A stretch of DNA of 64,000 bases, from the NCBI RefSeq assembly GCF_000055945.1, contig NC_008011.1, positions 1,173,501 through 1,237,500 on the forward strand, written 5' to 3'. Below the pieces are notes generated by a model. That model had not been told where the DNA came from, ran no database searches, and worked only from the letters and a program-made list of their open reading frames with translations. Positions 10,528 through 18,360 of the stretch are shown here, in pieces (position 1 is the first letter of the stretch; each line of letters opens with the position of its first letter). Both the position numbers and the translations under genes were made by a program. Origin of the DNA: Lawsonia intracellularis PHE/MN1-00 (GTDB lineage Bacteria; Desulfobacterota; Desulfovibrionia; Desulfovibrionales; Desulfovibrionaceae).

Positions 10528-11025
10528 ATGAAAACTAAAAGATCTTTTCAACATTATTACTTATTAGTTTTACTTATTACTTATGTTAACTTTTTATTTG
10601 GATGTTCTTCAAAAGTTATTGTAGGAGGAGGTTACTCAAAGAAAAATACACTACTTACACAGCATATCGTAAAAACTGCACAGAGTCAGATAGGAACTCG
10701 TTATGTGCTTGGTGGGACAACTCCAAGAGGCTTTGACTGTTCAGGTTTAGTTTGGTGGGCTTATAAAAAACATGGGGTATGTATCCCAAGATTGACTGAA
10801 GATCAAGCAAGAGCAGGTATTGCTATTAAGTTCCATGCTATTAAGCCTGGTGATATTATTATTTTTAAAACCTGTAAAGGAAGAAGTGGTCTACATTCAG
10901 GACTTTATACTGGATGTGGAAGATTTATTCATAGTCCTAGATCAGGAAAGCATGTACGTCATGATAAAATAGAAAATTTATATTGGAAAAGCAAACTACA
11001 CACTATACGACGTATTATACAATAA
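10528..11025 (+). CDS. NlpC/P60-family lipoprotein, cell-wall endopeptidase
   Basis: Probable D,L-endopeptidase of peptidoglycan anchored in a membrane. Starting at the ATG at 10528, residues 1-26 form a signal ending in FLFGC, a lipobox with Cys26. The NlpC/P60 domain follows: catalytic Cys in GFDCSGLVWW (residue 71), first His in GLHSGLYTG (residue 123) and second His in FIHSP (residue 135), so the triad is complete. An in-frame ATG at 10504 would add eight residues; neither start has a clear ribosome-binding site. It stands alone and is convergent with the glycosyltransferase. Confidence 0.87.
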   Translation: MKTKRSFQHYYLLVLLITYVNFLFGCSSKVIVGGGYSKKNTLLTQHIVKTAQSQIGTRYVLGGTTPRGFDCSGLVWWAYKKHGVCIPRLTEDQARAGIAIKFHAIKPGDIIIFKTCKGRSGLHSGLYTGCGRFIHSPRSGKHVRHDKIENLYWKSKLHTIRRIIQ

Positions 11026-11065
11026 TTAAAAATAGTTATAGTTAAAAAGTTTTGATTTTGTTATG

Positions 11066-12160
11066 TTAACTAGCTTTTTGTTGTTGAGGAATAGTACGCA
11101 TTGGAAATAAGTTACGATATAGTTGTAGATATTGCTTTACCATTGTTGTAGTTGTAAAATTTTCAAGGCTTTTTGTCCCTTCAGATACAATTTTTTCACA
11201 AAGTCGTGGTTCTTGCATACAGCGGATCATAGCCATAGCTAGTGCAACTGGATCATTTACTGGAACAAGAAGTCCATTAATTTCATCTTGAATAAGTTCA
11301 GCATTTGATTCTAAATTAGAAGCAATAACAGGAATTCCTGTTGCCCAACCTTCTTTTATTGTTGCATTACTTCCCTCACCCTCTACTGAGGGTACAACAA
11401 CAGCATCAGCAAGAGGTAAAATTACTCGACTATCTTGTTGACCTAATAAAGCAAGTTGAGAAGCTACATTAAGTTCAAATGCTTCATTAAGTAATGATTG
11501 AAATAGTTCACCAGAGCCTGCAATACGTACTTCCCATGGGGGCAGATCTTTTGCTTTTTTTATAATATGCATAGCTTGGAGTAAATTACTATATCCTTTT
11601 TGACTAGTAAGTGCCCCAATACTTTGAAAAACAAATCGCCCATCTTTTCTATCTTTTTTAGGATAGTATAGAGATGGATCAATACAAGAGTGGATAGTAG
11701 ATACTTTATTAGGTTCAATCCCTGATTGAATAACTCTTTTACGTATTTCTTCACTAACAGTAACAATACTATCAGCAAGTAGATATTTTTTCATCCGGCT
11801 ACCAGTATGCAGAGGATAAGATACACGTCTACTGTGCATTAGGAGTATATTATTACCATGTAGTGCCTTACTAAAGGCTCCTAAAGCAGCTGAGTGTGCG
11901 TCATTTGTATGGATAATATTAATAGATAATTTCCGAAGGGCTTTTTCTAGTTGGAAGAGTATTAATGGATTTGCAGGGCTTCTACCAAGAAGGGGAATAA
12001 AAGGGATCCGTTCTTTTTTACAAACTACTGCAAGAGCGCTAGCTTTTGGACATGCAATAAAAGGTACTACATCAGAATGTTGGAGTTCTTGTGCAAGGTA
12101 GTAAACTTGCCGTTGTCCTCCACGTAGTTCAAGTCCAAGATCTAATAGAAGTACTTGCAT
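11066..12160 (-). CDS. Glycosyltransferase family 4 (GT-B fold)
   Basis: 364 residues. The N-terminal acceptor domain starts MQVLLLDLGLELRGGQRQVY, with the GG loop typical of GT4 enzymes. The C-terminal donor domain has FVFQSIGALTSQKGYSNLLQ and the E-x7-E type segment VVPSVEGEGSNATIKEGWAT, followed by GIPVIAS. The donor is therefore a nucleotide sugar, and the acceptor is probably a lipid-linked envelope glycan. No signal peptide is present, so it should act on the cytoplasmic face. No other glycan genes flank it, so the acceptor cannot be named. Confidence 0.88.
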   Translation of the reverse strand: MQVLLLDLGLELRGGQRQVYYLAQELQHSDVVPFIACPKASALAVVCKKERIPFIPLLGRSPANPLILFQLEKALRKLSINIIHTNDAHSAALGAFSKALHGNNILLMHSRRVSYPLHTGSRMKKYLLADSIVTVSEEIRKRVIQSGIEPNKVSTIHSCIDPSLYYPKKDRKDGRFVFQSIGALTSQKGYSNLLQAMHIIKKAKDLPPWEVRIAGSGELFQSLLNEAFELNVASQLALLGQQDSRVILPLADAVVVPSVEGEGSNATIKEGWATGIPVIASNLESNAELIQDEINGLLVPVNDPVALAMAMIRCMQEPRLCEKIVSEGTKSLENFTTTTMVKQYLQLYRNLFPMRTIPQQQKAS

Positions 12161-12283
12161 AATTTAACCTAACAACAAAAGAACTATCCCACAATATAAA
12201 CAAGACATCTATAACTCATATTATAATTAACCTATAGCATTGACCACCAAAATAGTATACTCCATATTTAACAGGTAATACAA

Positions 12284-12318
12284 GAAAAAACACTGATCCA
12301 GCTAACTGGATCAGTGTT
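12284..12318 (-). terminator. Rho-independent terminator (minus strand)
   Basis: A perfect 13-bp stem: AACACTGATCCAG (12289-12301) against CTGGATCAGTGTT (12306-12318) with a 4-base loop. On the minus strand it is followed by a run of Ts ending about 12284. It lies 7 bases beyond the stop of the small secreted-protein gene and ends the aminotransferase-small protein unit. Confidence 0.9.
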
Positions 12319-12324
12319 AAGGTA

Positions 12325-12651
12325 TTATTTGCGATAAATAGTTACGTCATCGGCAACTGGAGGCTCACCTTTATAGGCTTTTACTTTTACTTCGTCTCCT
12401 ACTTTTAGTTCACTGAAAGATACATCTTTATCATCAAAAATTGAACGTTCTATTTCAAAATCGCTTTTTCTTTCAACTTTGAATGAGATGGTTTCTCCAT
12501 GTTTGTTTTTAATTGTAAACATTTGTTCTTCTTCATTGACTGATGTTACAGTCCCTTTTGTACGAAACTTATCACTCTTTGCATCAGAGAGAGTATAACT
12601 AACCATGATCAGCATAAAGCAAGCTAAGAAGGAAGCTAAGATACGACACAT
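12325..12651 (-). CDS. Small secreted protein with SH3/OB-like beta-rich domain
   Basis: 108 residues with a signal peptide (hydrophobic 4-20, likely cut after LSDA) and a mature part of about 84 residues. The mature part alternates short strands (TKGTVTSVNEEEQMFTIKN, FKVERKSDFEIE, LKVGDEVKVKAY). This resembles the small periplasmic beta-barrel proteins annotated as DUF1344 or DUF5666, but I do not recognise the exact family. AAGGAG lies just before the ATG and overlaps the stop of the upstream aminotransferase-like gene, so the two are almost certainly co-transcribed. Function unknown. Confidence 0.75.
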   Translation of the reverse strand: MCRILASFLACFMLIMVSYTLSDAKSDKFRTKGTVTSVNEEEQMFTIKNKHGETISFKVERKSDFEIERSIFDDKDVSFSELKVGDEVKVKAYKGEPPVADDVTIYRK

Positions 12652-12663
12652 AGTCTTCTCCTT

Positions 12664-13614
12664 TTAGTGGTTAATAGGTATACCATGTTTTAACAAGGTC
12701 TTTTTAAGCATGTTTCTTAACATATTGCTTATAGGACCTGTTGTTCCATTGCCAATGATATGTCCATTATACTTTGTGATTCCTATACAAAGATGTGTTG
12801 TTCCAAGAACTAATATTTTTTTAGCTGTTAAAAGTTCCTGTTCAGTTATACACTGTAGTTCAATCAATACAGACGGTTTTAACGCTTCAATTGTTTTTTC
12901 TAATATTGTTTCAATTAAAATGTTTTGAAATTCTAGGAAGATTAAAGTGTTATCTTGTGATACAATAGCAATGTTAGCAATAGCTGACTTTGTGAAGCAC
13001 CATTGTTCATTGAATGATAGTGTTAGATTGACTTTTTGTTCTATGGCTTCAAGTTCCATAAGAATACCCAAAATATAACTTACTGTTTTTATATTTGTTA
13101 AGAATAAGATAGGGTTTGATAGGATATTACTTTTACATGCAGTAAGTCCATTTTTGTACCAACTCTCCAATAGTTGTGTTGTGTTATAAACTACAATATA
13201 CAAACTAGAATTTGGATATTCTAATGAACTAATACTAAAACCACCTAGTCCTCTACCAATAAGGACACGTATATTACCCTCATTTTTATTAACTGCTTTA
13301 GCAACAGTCATAATGAGTTTTTTCAATTTTGAAGTAGAACATGGGAGAGAAAGTTTTAATTTTTTGCTTGAAGTAACTATACGCTTTATATGTTCCTTCA
13401 GCTGAAGGATATGATATTCCATAATAGATAGTGTTTCAAAGACACCATCTCCACGATGAACAAGATGAGCATCAATAGGGATTACCATTTGGTTTGGACC
13501 ATAGTAAATATCTTCAGAGCTATGGTTATAAAATTCAAGAAGTTTTTCTGCTCCTGGACAAAGTTGATATTGAATATGGTCTACGAAGGCATTTGTAGCT
13601 AGTATAGGAAGCAT
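12664..13614 (-). CDS. Class IV aminotransferase-like protein, altered active site
   Basis: 316 residues of the PLP fold-type IV family (branched-chain or D-amino acid aminotransferase, aminodeoxychorismate lyase). VHRGDGVFETL near residue 52 and the Lys segment NIKTVSYILGILMELEA near residue 173, with the Schiff-base lysine, are intact. The next landmark, normally T/S-E-G-x-x-x-N and holding the glutamate that contacts the PLP ring nitrogen, reads FTKSAIANIAIV, so Lys replaces Glu. The substrate is uncertain and activity may be reduced or changed. It is followed by the small secreted-protein gene in the same unit. Confidence 0.75.
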   Translation of the reverse strand: MLPILATNAFVDHIQYQLCPGAEKLLEFYNHSSEDIYYGPNQMVIPIDAHLVHRGDGVFETLSIMEYHILQLKEHIKRIVTSSKKLKLSLPCSTSKLKKLIMTVAKAVNKNEGNIRVLIGRGLGGFSISSLEYPNSSLYIVVYNTTQLLESWYKNGLTACKSNILSNPILFLTNIKTVSYILGILMELEAIEQKVNLTLSFNEQWCFTKSAIANIAIVSQDNTLIFLEFQNILIETILEKTIEALKPSVLIELQCITEQELLTAKKILVLGTTHLCIGITKYNGHIIGNGTTGPISNMLRNMLKKTLLKHGIPINH

Positions 13615-13814
13615 ATTATGGTACCTCTTGATGACTACCTATTAATATGTGACCGCTAGCAATACTGATGTTTACTCTGACACAGTATTATCATTATAGT
13701 ACATATAATATGATTAATACAGTGTATATTATAAACCATATAATATAATAAGATATGTTCTAGTAACTATATTTAAAGTAGCTATGGTTAATTGTTTCTA
13801 ATGAAGTATAGGGA

Positions 13815-14858
13815 TTATAAAAAAAGATTGGGATTATCAATGGTTAGCAAGTCGTTATTAACAAGATGTTCAGCAATTTGTATAGCATTTAATGCTGCAC
13901 CTTTTCTAACATTATCAGCAACAATCCATAGGTTAAGCCCATTATCTATACTATGATCTTCACGAATACGTCCTACAAAAGTTAGATCTTCTCCTGTAGC
14001 ATCAAGAGGAGTAGGGTACATATTCTCTTTAGGGTTGTCATAAACACAAACCCCAGGAGCTTGAGAGAGGATGGCGCGAGCTTGTTGGGGGGTTATTTTA
14101 TTTTCCATTTCAATATTTACAGATTCCGAATGGCCGTAAAAAACAGGTACTCGTACACAAGTTGCAGTGACTTTGATAGCAGGATCATCAAATATTTTCT
14201 TTGTTTCATTAGTTATTTTCATTTCTTCTTTTGTGTAGTCATTATCAAGAAAGCTATCAATATGGGGTATACAATTAAAAGCAATACGGTGAGGATAAAT
14301 AGTTACTTCAGGTTGTTGTAGGTTAAAAATTTGGAGAGTTTGTTTTTCTATTTCATTGATACCTTTTTGACCTGTTCCAGAAACAGATTGGTATGTAGAA
14401 ACTATAATACGTTTAATTTTTCCTATATTATGAAGAGGAGCTAATACAACAATCAGTTGAATAGTAGAACAATTAGGGTTAGCAATAATACCTCTATGAT
14501 TATCCAGTGTATGTGCATTAACCTCAGGGATAACAAGTGGACATCTATCGTCCATACGCCAATGACTAGAATTATCGATTACTACACAGCCAGATGAAAC
14601 AGCAATAGGAGCATATTTTTTTGATACTTCACTTCCAGCAGAGAAAATAGCAATATCTACATCTTGTAAGCTTTGATCAGTAATTTCTTGTACTGAAAGT
14701 TCATCAGAGTTAAATGGAATTTTTATTCCTACTGATTGTGAAGATGCAAAAAGTTTTATATCATTAAGAGGAAAGTTTCGTTCTTCAAAAAGTTTAATAC
14801 ACTCTCTTCCTACAGCGCCAGTGGCACCAACTATAGCAATTACAGGTTTTTTAGACAC
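13815..14858 (-). CDS. asd: Aspartate-semialdehyde dehydrogenase
   Basis: NADPH-dependent second step of the lysine, methionine, threonine and diaminopimelate pathways, working on the product of LysC, which is encoded at the other end of the window. The 347-residue protein has the NADP turn IVGATGAVGRE at 9-19 and the nucleophilic Cys130 in NPNCSTIQ. I place the start at GTG 14858, six bases after AGAGG, giving MSKKPVIAIVGATG; an upstream in-frame TTG at 14879 would add seven residues. Essential for diaminopimelate and therefore cell-wall synthesis. Confidence 0.95.
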   Translation of the reverse strand: MSKKPVIAIVGATGAVGRECIKLFEERNFPLNDIKLFASSQSVGIKIPFNSDELSVQEITDQSLQDVDIAIFSAGSEVSKKYAPIAVSSGCVVIDNSSHWRMDDRCPLVIPEVNAHTLDNHRGIIANPNCSTIQLIVVLAPLHNIGKIKRIIVSTYQSVSGTGQKGINEIEKQTLQIFNLQQPEVTIYPHRIAFNCIPHIDSFLDNDYTKEEMKITNETKKIFDDPAIKVTATCVRVPVFYGHSESVNIEMENKITPQQARAILSQAPGVCVYDNPKENMYPTPLDATGEDLTFVGRIREDHSIDNGLNLWIVADNVRKGAALNAIQIAEHLVNNDLLTIDNPNLFL

Positions 14859-15268
14859 AAAATACCTCTTCAGAGACAAGTATGATGTTATTATAAACTA
14901 CCTTTCTTTCTTATATGCCTTTTTTCTACTGTCAAGCATTGTTTTTATTCAGTTAGATTCTTATTTTTAAAAATAAACTTCGAAATTTTAATATATAATA
15001 TATAACTATGCGATATGTATATTTTTTTATTATGGATGTTACAGTATGCATAGGGTTACAGTGAAAAGAATAATAGACATTTAATATACTATCTAATATA
15101 TAAAAAACATAGTTATTGGATGTTATTACTTATTAGAAGTATTTTATAATCCTCATCTGTAATCATATAATAGAAGGGTTGTCAGTATGATTAATTGTTC
15201 TTATACTGTATAAGACATGTTTTCAGAGAGGGGTTCTTTTTATAGTATCCTGAATGTAAGGAGTATAT
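14859..15268. other. Divergent intergenic gap between asd and a small conserved gene
   Basis: 410 AT-rich bases with no ORF. The only distinctive element is the 17-base inverted repeat at 15199-15215, described separately. Promoters for both divergent genes must lie here, but no pair of elements was convincing by eye. Confidence 0.6.
15199..15215. promoter_or_regulatory. Perfect inverted repeat, candidate operator
   Basis: TCTTATAC-T-GTATAAGA is an exact 8+1+8 inverted repeat whose right edge lies 53 bases before the start of the 73-residue gene. It is not followed by a T-run and so is not a terminator. Its size suits a dimeric repressor site; the regulator is unknown. Confidence 0.4.
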
Positions 15269-15490
15269 ATGGCAACATGGGCCCAAAATGAAGATATTTC
15301 CTTTGCGCTCCAAATCAAGCAGCTTGCTGATGAAGAGTTACTTGATTTTTGGGAAGAAACTCAACAAATAGAGTCTGCACTTCGGGCTGAATATCAACAG
15401 CCAGTGGCACCTGCTCAAGATTATGAACGCCTAATTGTTATGGAATTACAATTGCGTTCTTGTCAGAGACAAGGCATAGAAGGTATTTAG
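15269..15490 (+). CDS. Small conserved-type hypothetical protein (73 aa)
   Basis: A 73-residue, acidic, glutamine-rich, probably helical cytoplasmic protein (FALQIKQLADEELLDFWEET, then IESALRAEYQQ). AAGGAG stands six bases before the ATG and codon use resembles the surrounding real genes, so it is likely expressed. No domain, signal or membrane segment is visible and I do not recognise the family. It is convergent with the ccm operon. Confidence 0.7.
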   Translation: MATWAQNEDISFALQIKQLADEELLDFWEETQQIESALRAEYQQPVAPAQDYERLIVMELQLRSCQRQGIEGI

Positions 15491-15560
15491 ACTAATTATT
15501 TTCTATTTGTATTTAGTTAGTAATAAGTATCACAAAAAGAGATTAATTAGCTATTATTTT

Positions 15561-16145
15561 TTATTTATGATTAGCTAATAGCTGTTGAGTAGTTTGTTTC
15601 ATTTCAGGTGTACTTTTGGGATTATCTATAACTTGTTGTAGATATTGTAACCCCTGATTTTTTTCGTCTAAATAGTATAGATAGAGCAATCCTAAACTAT
15701 ACTGCGCTGATGGGTCAGGTTCTATTATAAGTACTTTTTTGAACGAATTAACAGCATCAATGTATTCTTCTTGATTATATTGTGTAATACCTAATAAGTA
15801 AAGTATATCTGGATTATTAGGCTCTACTATTAATGCATGTAGAAGAAAATATTCTGCTTGTTTCCATTCGCAGAGTTCTATAAAATATTTACTTAATTCA
15901 AGTAAAATCCTAGCATCATTAGGATTTGCTTGTAGCTTTTGTGTAAGTGTGAGTAAGTCTGTTTGACTAGCATTAGTTATATTTTTATCTTGTTGAATAG
16001 CAGAGGCTTCTTGTTGTTCAATATGCATTGTAAGTGTTGGATGTTCAATAAAATAGGAAGTTGTTCCACAAATAATAGAAAGAGCACCTACTATAATTAT
16101 AAGTAAAATATATTGTTGTTTTTTTAATATAGCTCGTTTACTCAT
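15561..16145 (-). CDS. TPR protein at the end of the ccm operon (CcmI/NrfG-like)
   Basis: 194 residues: one N-terminal membrane helix (about 12-30), then three or four tetratricopeptide repeats (for example ARILLELSKYFIELCEWKQA and PDILYLLGITQYNQEEYIDA) facing the periplasm. In other bacteria CcmI or NrfG TPR proteins hold apocytochromes for heme ligation. Position as the last gene of the ccm operon, with its ATG overlapping the last codons of ccmD by eight bases, supports that role here. It could deliver apo-NrfH and apo-NrfA; that is inference. Confidence 0.75.
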   Translation of the reverse strand: MSKRAILKKQQYILLIIIVGALSIICGTTSYFIEHPTLTMHIEQQEASAIQQDKNITNASQTDLLTLTQKLQANPNDARILLELSKYFIELCEWKQAEYFLLHALIVEPNNPDILYLLGITQYNQEEYIDAVNSFKKVLIIEPDPSAQYSLGLLYLYYLDEKNQGLQYLQQVIDNPKSTPEMKQTTQQLLANHK

Positions 16146-16275
16146 TATCTAAGTATTCCATTTTTTTAAGACGTTTTTCAAGTCTTATCTGTTTATATCC
16201 AATAAAACAAACATAACTGCAAAGTAATATCCATATTATAATATTTGTATACACAAGCCAATTTATCATAATCAT
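16138..16275 (-). CDS. ccmD: Heme exporter protein CcmD, 45 aa
   Basis: A short gene missed by length cut-offs. The minus strand reads MIMINWLVYTNIIIWILLCS and ends KRLKKMEYLDNE. It has one membrane helix followed by a basic cytoplasmic stretch (KQIRLEKRLKK), the defining layout of CcmD, which releases holo-CcmE from the CcmABC complex. Its ATG overlaps the ccmC stop as ATGA (16272-16275), and its end overlaps the next gene by eight bases. Length and position match the family. Start at the second ATG (16269) is also possible. Confidence 0.85.
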   Translation of the reverse strand: MIMINWLVYTNIIIWILLCSYVCFIGYKQIRLEKRLKKMEYLDNE

Positions 16276-16955
16276 TTTCCTTTCCAAATTTGTGTACTAG
16301 TAAGAGCAGCAAGTCGTTCTTTTTGTATATATTGTTTCCCTCGTATACTAATAATGCATAACCAGAAGAATCCAAAACATATAATACATGCAATAAGCGT
16401 AAGTTTCATTTCTGAATCTAGTCCTCCATTATTAGAGGCAAAAACTGTGGGATGAATAGAGCGCCAGATTCTAGCAGAAAGAAAGACTAAAGGAACGTCT
16501 AAAAATGCAATGATACCTAAGACAGAGCATAGTAAAGAACGTCGCTCTTGAGGAATATCTAACTGTCTTAATACTAGATAAGCACTGTAAAGAAACCAGA
16601 GGACTAATGCAGTTGTAAGACGAGGATCCCATGTCCACCAAACACCCCAGGATTGTTTCCCCCATATAGAACCTGTAATAATAGTTGCACTACTTAGAAT
16701 AACACCAATTTCAGCTGTTGCACCAGATAATGCATCCCAATAAGTTTTTCGTGTTTTAAGATATCCTATACTTGCTATACAGACGATAAAAAAACTTATT
16801 AGAGCCCACCAAGCAAGTGGTAGATGAAGGTAAAAGATTTTTTGGATAATTCCTAGTTCACTTTCAATAGGTGCATAGCAGTAAATAAGGTATTGGCAAA
16901 ATGCCATTCCTAATCCACTGAGTGAAACTAAGGTATATAGCCATAGTGGCTTCAT
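16272..16955 (-). CDS. ccmC: Heme exporter protein CcmC
   Basis: Heme-handling membrane protein that loads heme on CcmE. 227 residues with six membrane helices. The tryptophan-rich WWD signature is WGVWWTWDPRLT at residues 103-114. The flanking heme-ligand histidines are in YLHLPLAWW (residue 44) and in RSIHPTVFA (about 183). It lies between ccmB and ccmD. Normal length and complete motifs. Confidence 0.95.
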   Translation of the reverse strand: MKPLWLYTLVSLSGLGMAFCQYLIYCYAPIESELGIIQKIFYLHLPLAWWALISFFIVCIASIGYLKTRKTYWDALSGATAEIGVILSSATIITGSIWGKQSWGVWWTWDPRLTTALVLWFLYSAYLVLRQLDIPQERRSLLCSVLGIIAFLDVPLVFLSARIWRSIHPTVFASNNGGLDSEMKLTLIACIICFGFFWLCIISIRGKQYIQKERLAALTSTQIWKGK

Positions 16956-17002
16956 ATAGTAACCTTTTTTTTAATTATAACAATATTCTTTAATATCATA
17001 AC

Positions 17003-17680
17003 TTATTCATCTCCTAAAGATATAACTGGGAAGAGAGCAAGGGCTGATGCAGCAAAAATAGCATCAAAAGCTATAACAATATGCATCCATGAATACATAG
17101 CTTCTGTAGACTCTGAAGAGAGTGCATCAGTACATGTATGAATACCTGCAAGAAGAAGAGGAACTACAAGTGGAAATAAAATAATGGAAATGAGAGACTC
17201 TTGGGTAGATTGCCCTTGAGATAAGCCCCCTATTAGTGAACCTATAGATACAAGACCTATATTAATAAGAAATATAATGAGTAGTGATTGTGCCCAACAT
17301 ATTCCAGGTTCTTGATTAAGAAAAACAACAATTGCAGGAATAAAAATAAGTTGAGCAACAGAAATGATAATAAACCCTGTTAAAGCTTTTCCTAACCAAA
17401 TAGCTTGAACAGGACATGGTGTAAGTAACAGTCCTGACCATGTATCACTTTTTTTTTCAATATGATAGAGAATATTAAATGTAAGAACCTGGCAAAAGAT
17501 AGAAGCTAACCAGAAGATGGTAGCTGCTGCTTGAGCTGTTATATTTTCATCTAATGGTTTTGATAAACTAAAAATAAAAATGAGTAATAATCCCAGAAGT
17601 AATGCCTGTATGACCCCTATACCTCTAGAGAACAGAAGTTTTATATCTTTTTGTGCAATGATAATAGCATGAGTAAACAT
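17003..17680 (-). CDS. ccmB: Heme ABC transporter permease CcmB
   Basis: Permease partner of CcmA, 225 residues with six membrane segments. The N-terminus AIIIAQKDIKLLFSRG and the middle KSDTWSGLLLTPCPVQAIWLGKAL region are characteristic of CcmB. With CcmA and CcmC it uses ATP to release heme-bound CcmE. There is a 44-bp spacer after ccmA and a 47-bp spacer before ccmC, consistent with one transcript. Confidence 0.93.
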   Translation of the reverse strand: MFTHAIIIAQKDIKLLFSRGIGVIQALLLGLLLIFIFSLSKPLDENITAQAAATIFWLASIFCQVLTFNILYHIEKKSDTWSGLLLTPCPVQAIWLGKALTGFIIISVAQLIFIPAIVVFLNQEPGICWAQSLLIIFLINIGLVSIGSLIGGLSQGQSTQESLISIILFPLVVPLLLAGIHTCTDALSSESTEAMYSWMHIVIAFDAIFAASALALFPVISLGDE

Positions 17681-17724
17681 AGAGTAACAATCATCCTTTA
17701 AATCAATATTTCAATTGATGTTAC

Positions 17725-18360
17725 TTATTGTTGAAATGCATAAGGTTCTTTTTTGGTATATTCAATCTTTTTGTTTTTAAGTATAATATGTTGATCTACC
17801 TTTTCATTCTTAATAAGATTATGGGAAATCCAAACTATACCAGCACCTGCAGTCTTTGCATTAATAATTTCATTATAACATATTGAAAGAGATTGGTTGT
17901 CAAGCCCAGATTCAGGTTCATCTAATAATAGAAGCTTAGGTTTTAACATCAGCACTCGTGCAAAGTTAAGCCGTTGTAACATGCCACGTGAAAATGTTCT
18001 TGTACGTTCATAGATGAAACGAGTAAGTTTCATTTGTTCAATAGCAGTTGCTATTTGTTTTTTATCAAGACGTTTTTTATAAAGCCGCCCCCAAAAGAGA
18101 AGATTTTCATAGGCTGAAAGATCTTGATAAATAAATGGAGTATGCCCAAGATAACCAATTTCTTCTAAGCTACAGTTAAATATAATTTCTCCTGACGTTG
18201 GTTTTAGAAGCCCTGCCATGATCTTGAGTAATGTACTTTTACCAGCTCCATTTTCTCCTGTTAAATATGTTATAGTATTAGAAGTAATATTAAGTGATAT
18301 GTTTTTGAGGATAGGCCGATTACTATATACTTTGCTGATAGCTATTAGCTGAAGAAGCAT
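17725..18360 (-). CDS. ccmA: Cytochrome c biogenesis ABC ATPase CcmA
   Basis: 211-residue ATPase subunit. Walker A GENGAGKST is at 35-43. The signature FSRGMLQRLNFARVL uses SRG where most ABC proteins have SGG, as is usual in CcmA. Walker B is LLLLDEPESGLD. The start overlaps the end of ccmF by 38 bases, a sign of translational coupling. Confidence 0.95.
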   Translation of the reverse strand: MLLQLIAISKVYSNRPILKNISLNITSNTITYLTGENGAGKSTLLKIMAGLLKPTSGEIIFNCSLEEIGYLGHTPFIYQDLSAYENLLFWGRLYKKRLDKKQIATAIEQMKLTRFIYERTRTFSRGMLQRLNFARVLMLKPKLLLLDEPESGLDNQSLSICYNEIINAKTAGAGIVWISHNLIKNEKVDQHIILKNKKIEYTKKEPYAFQQ

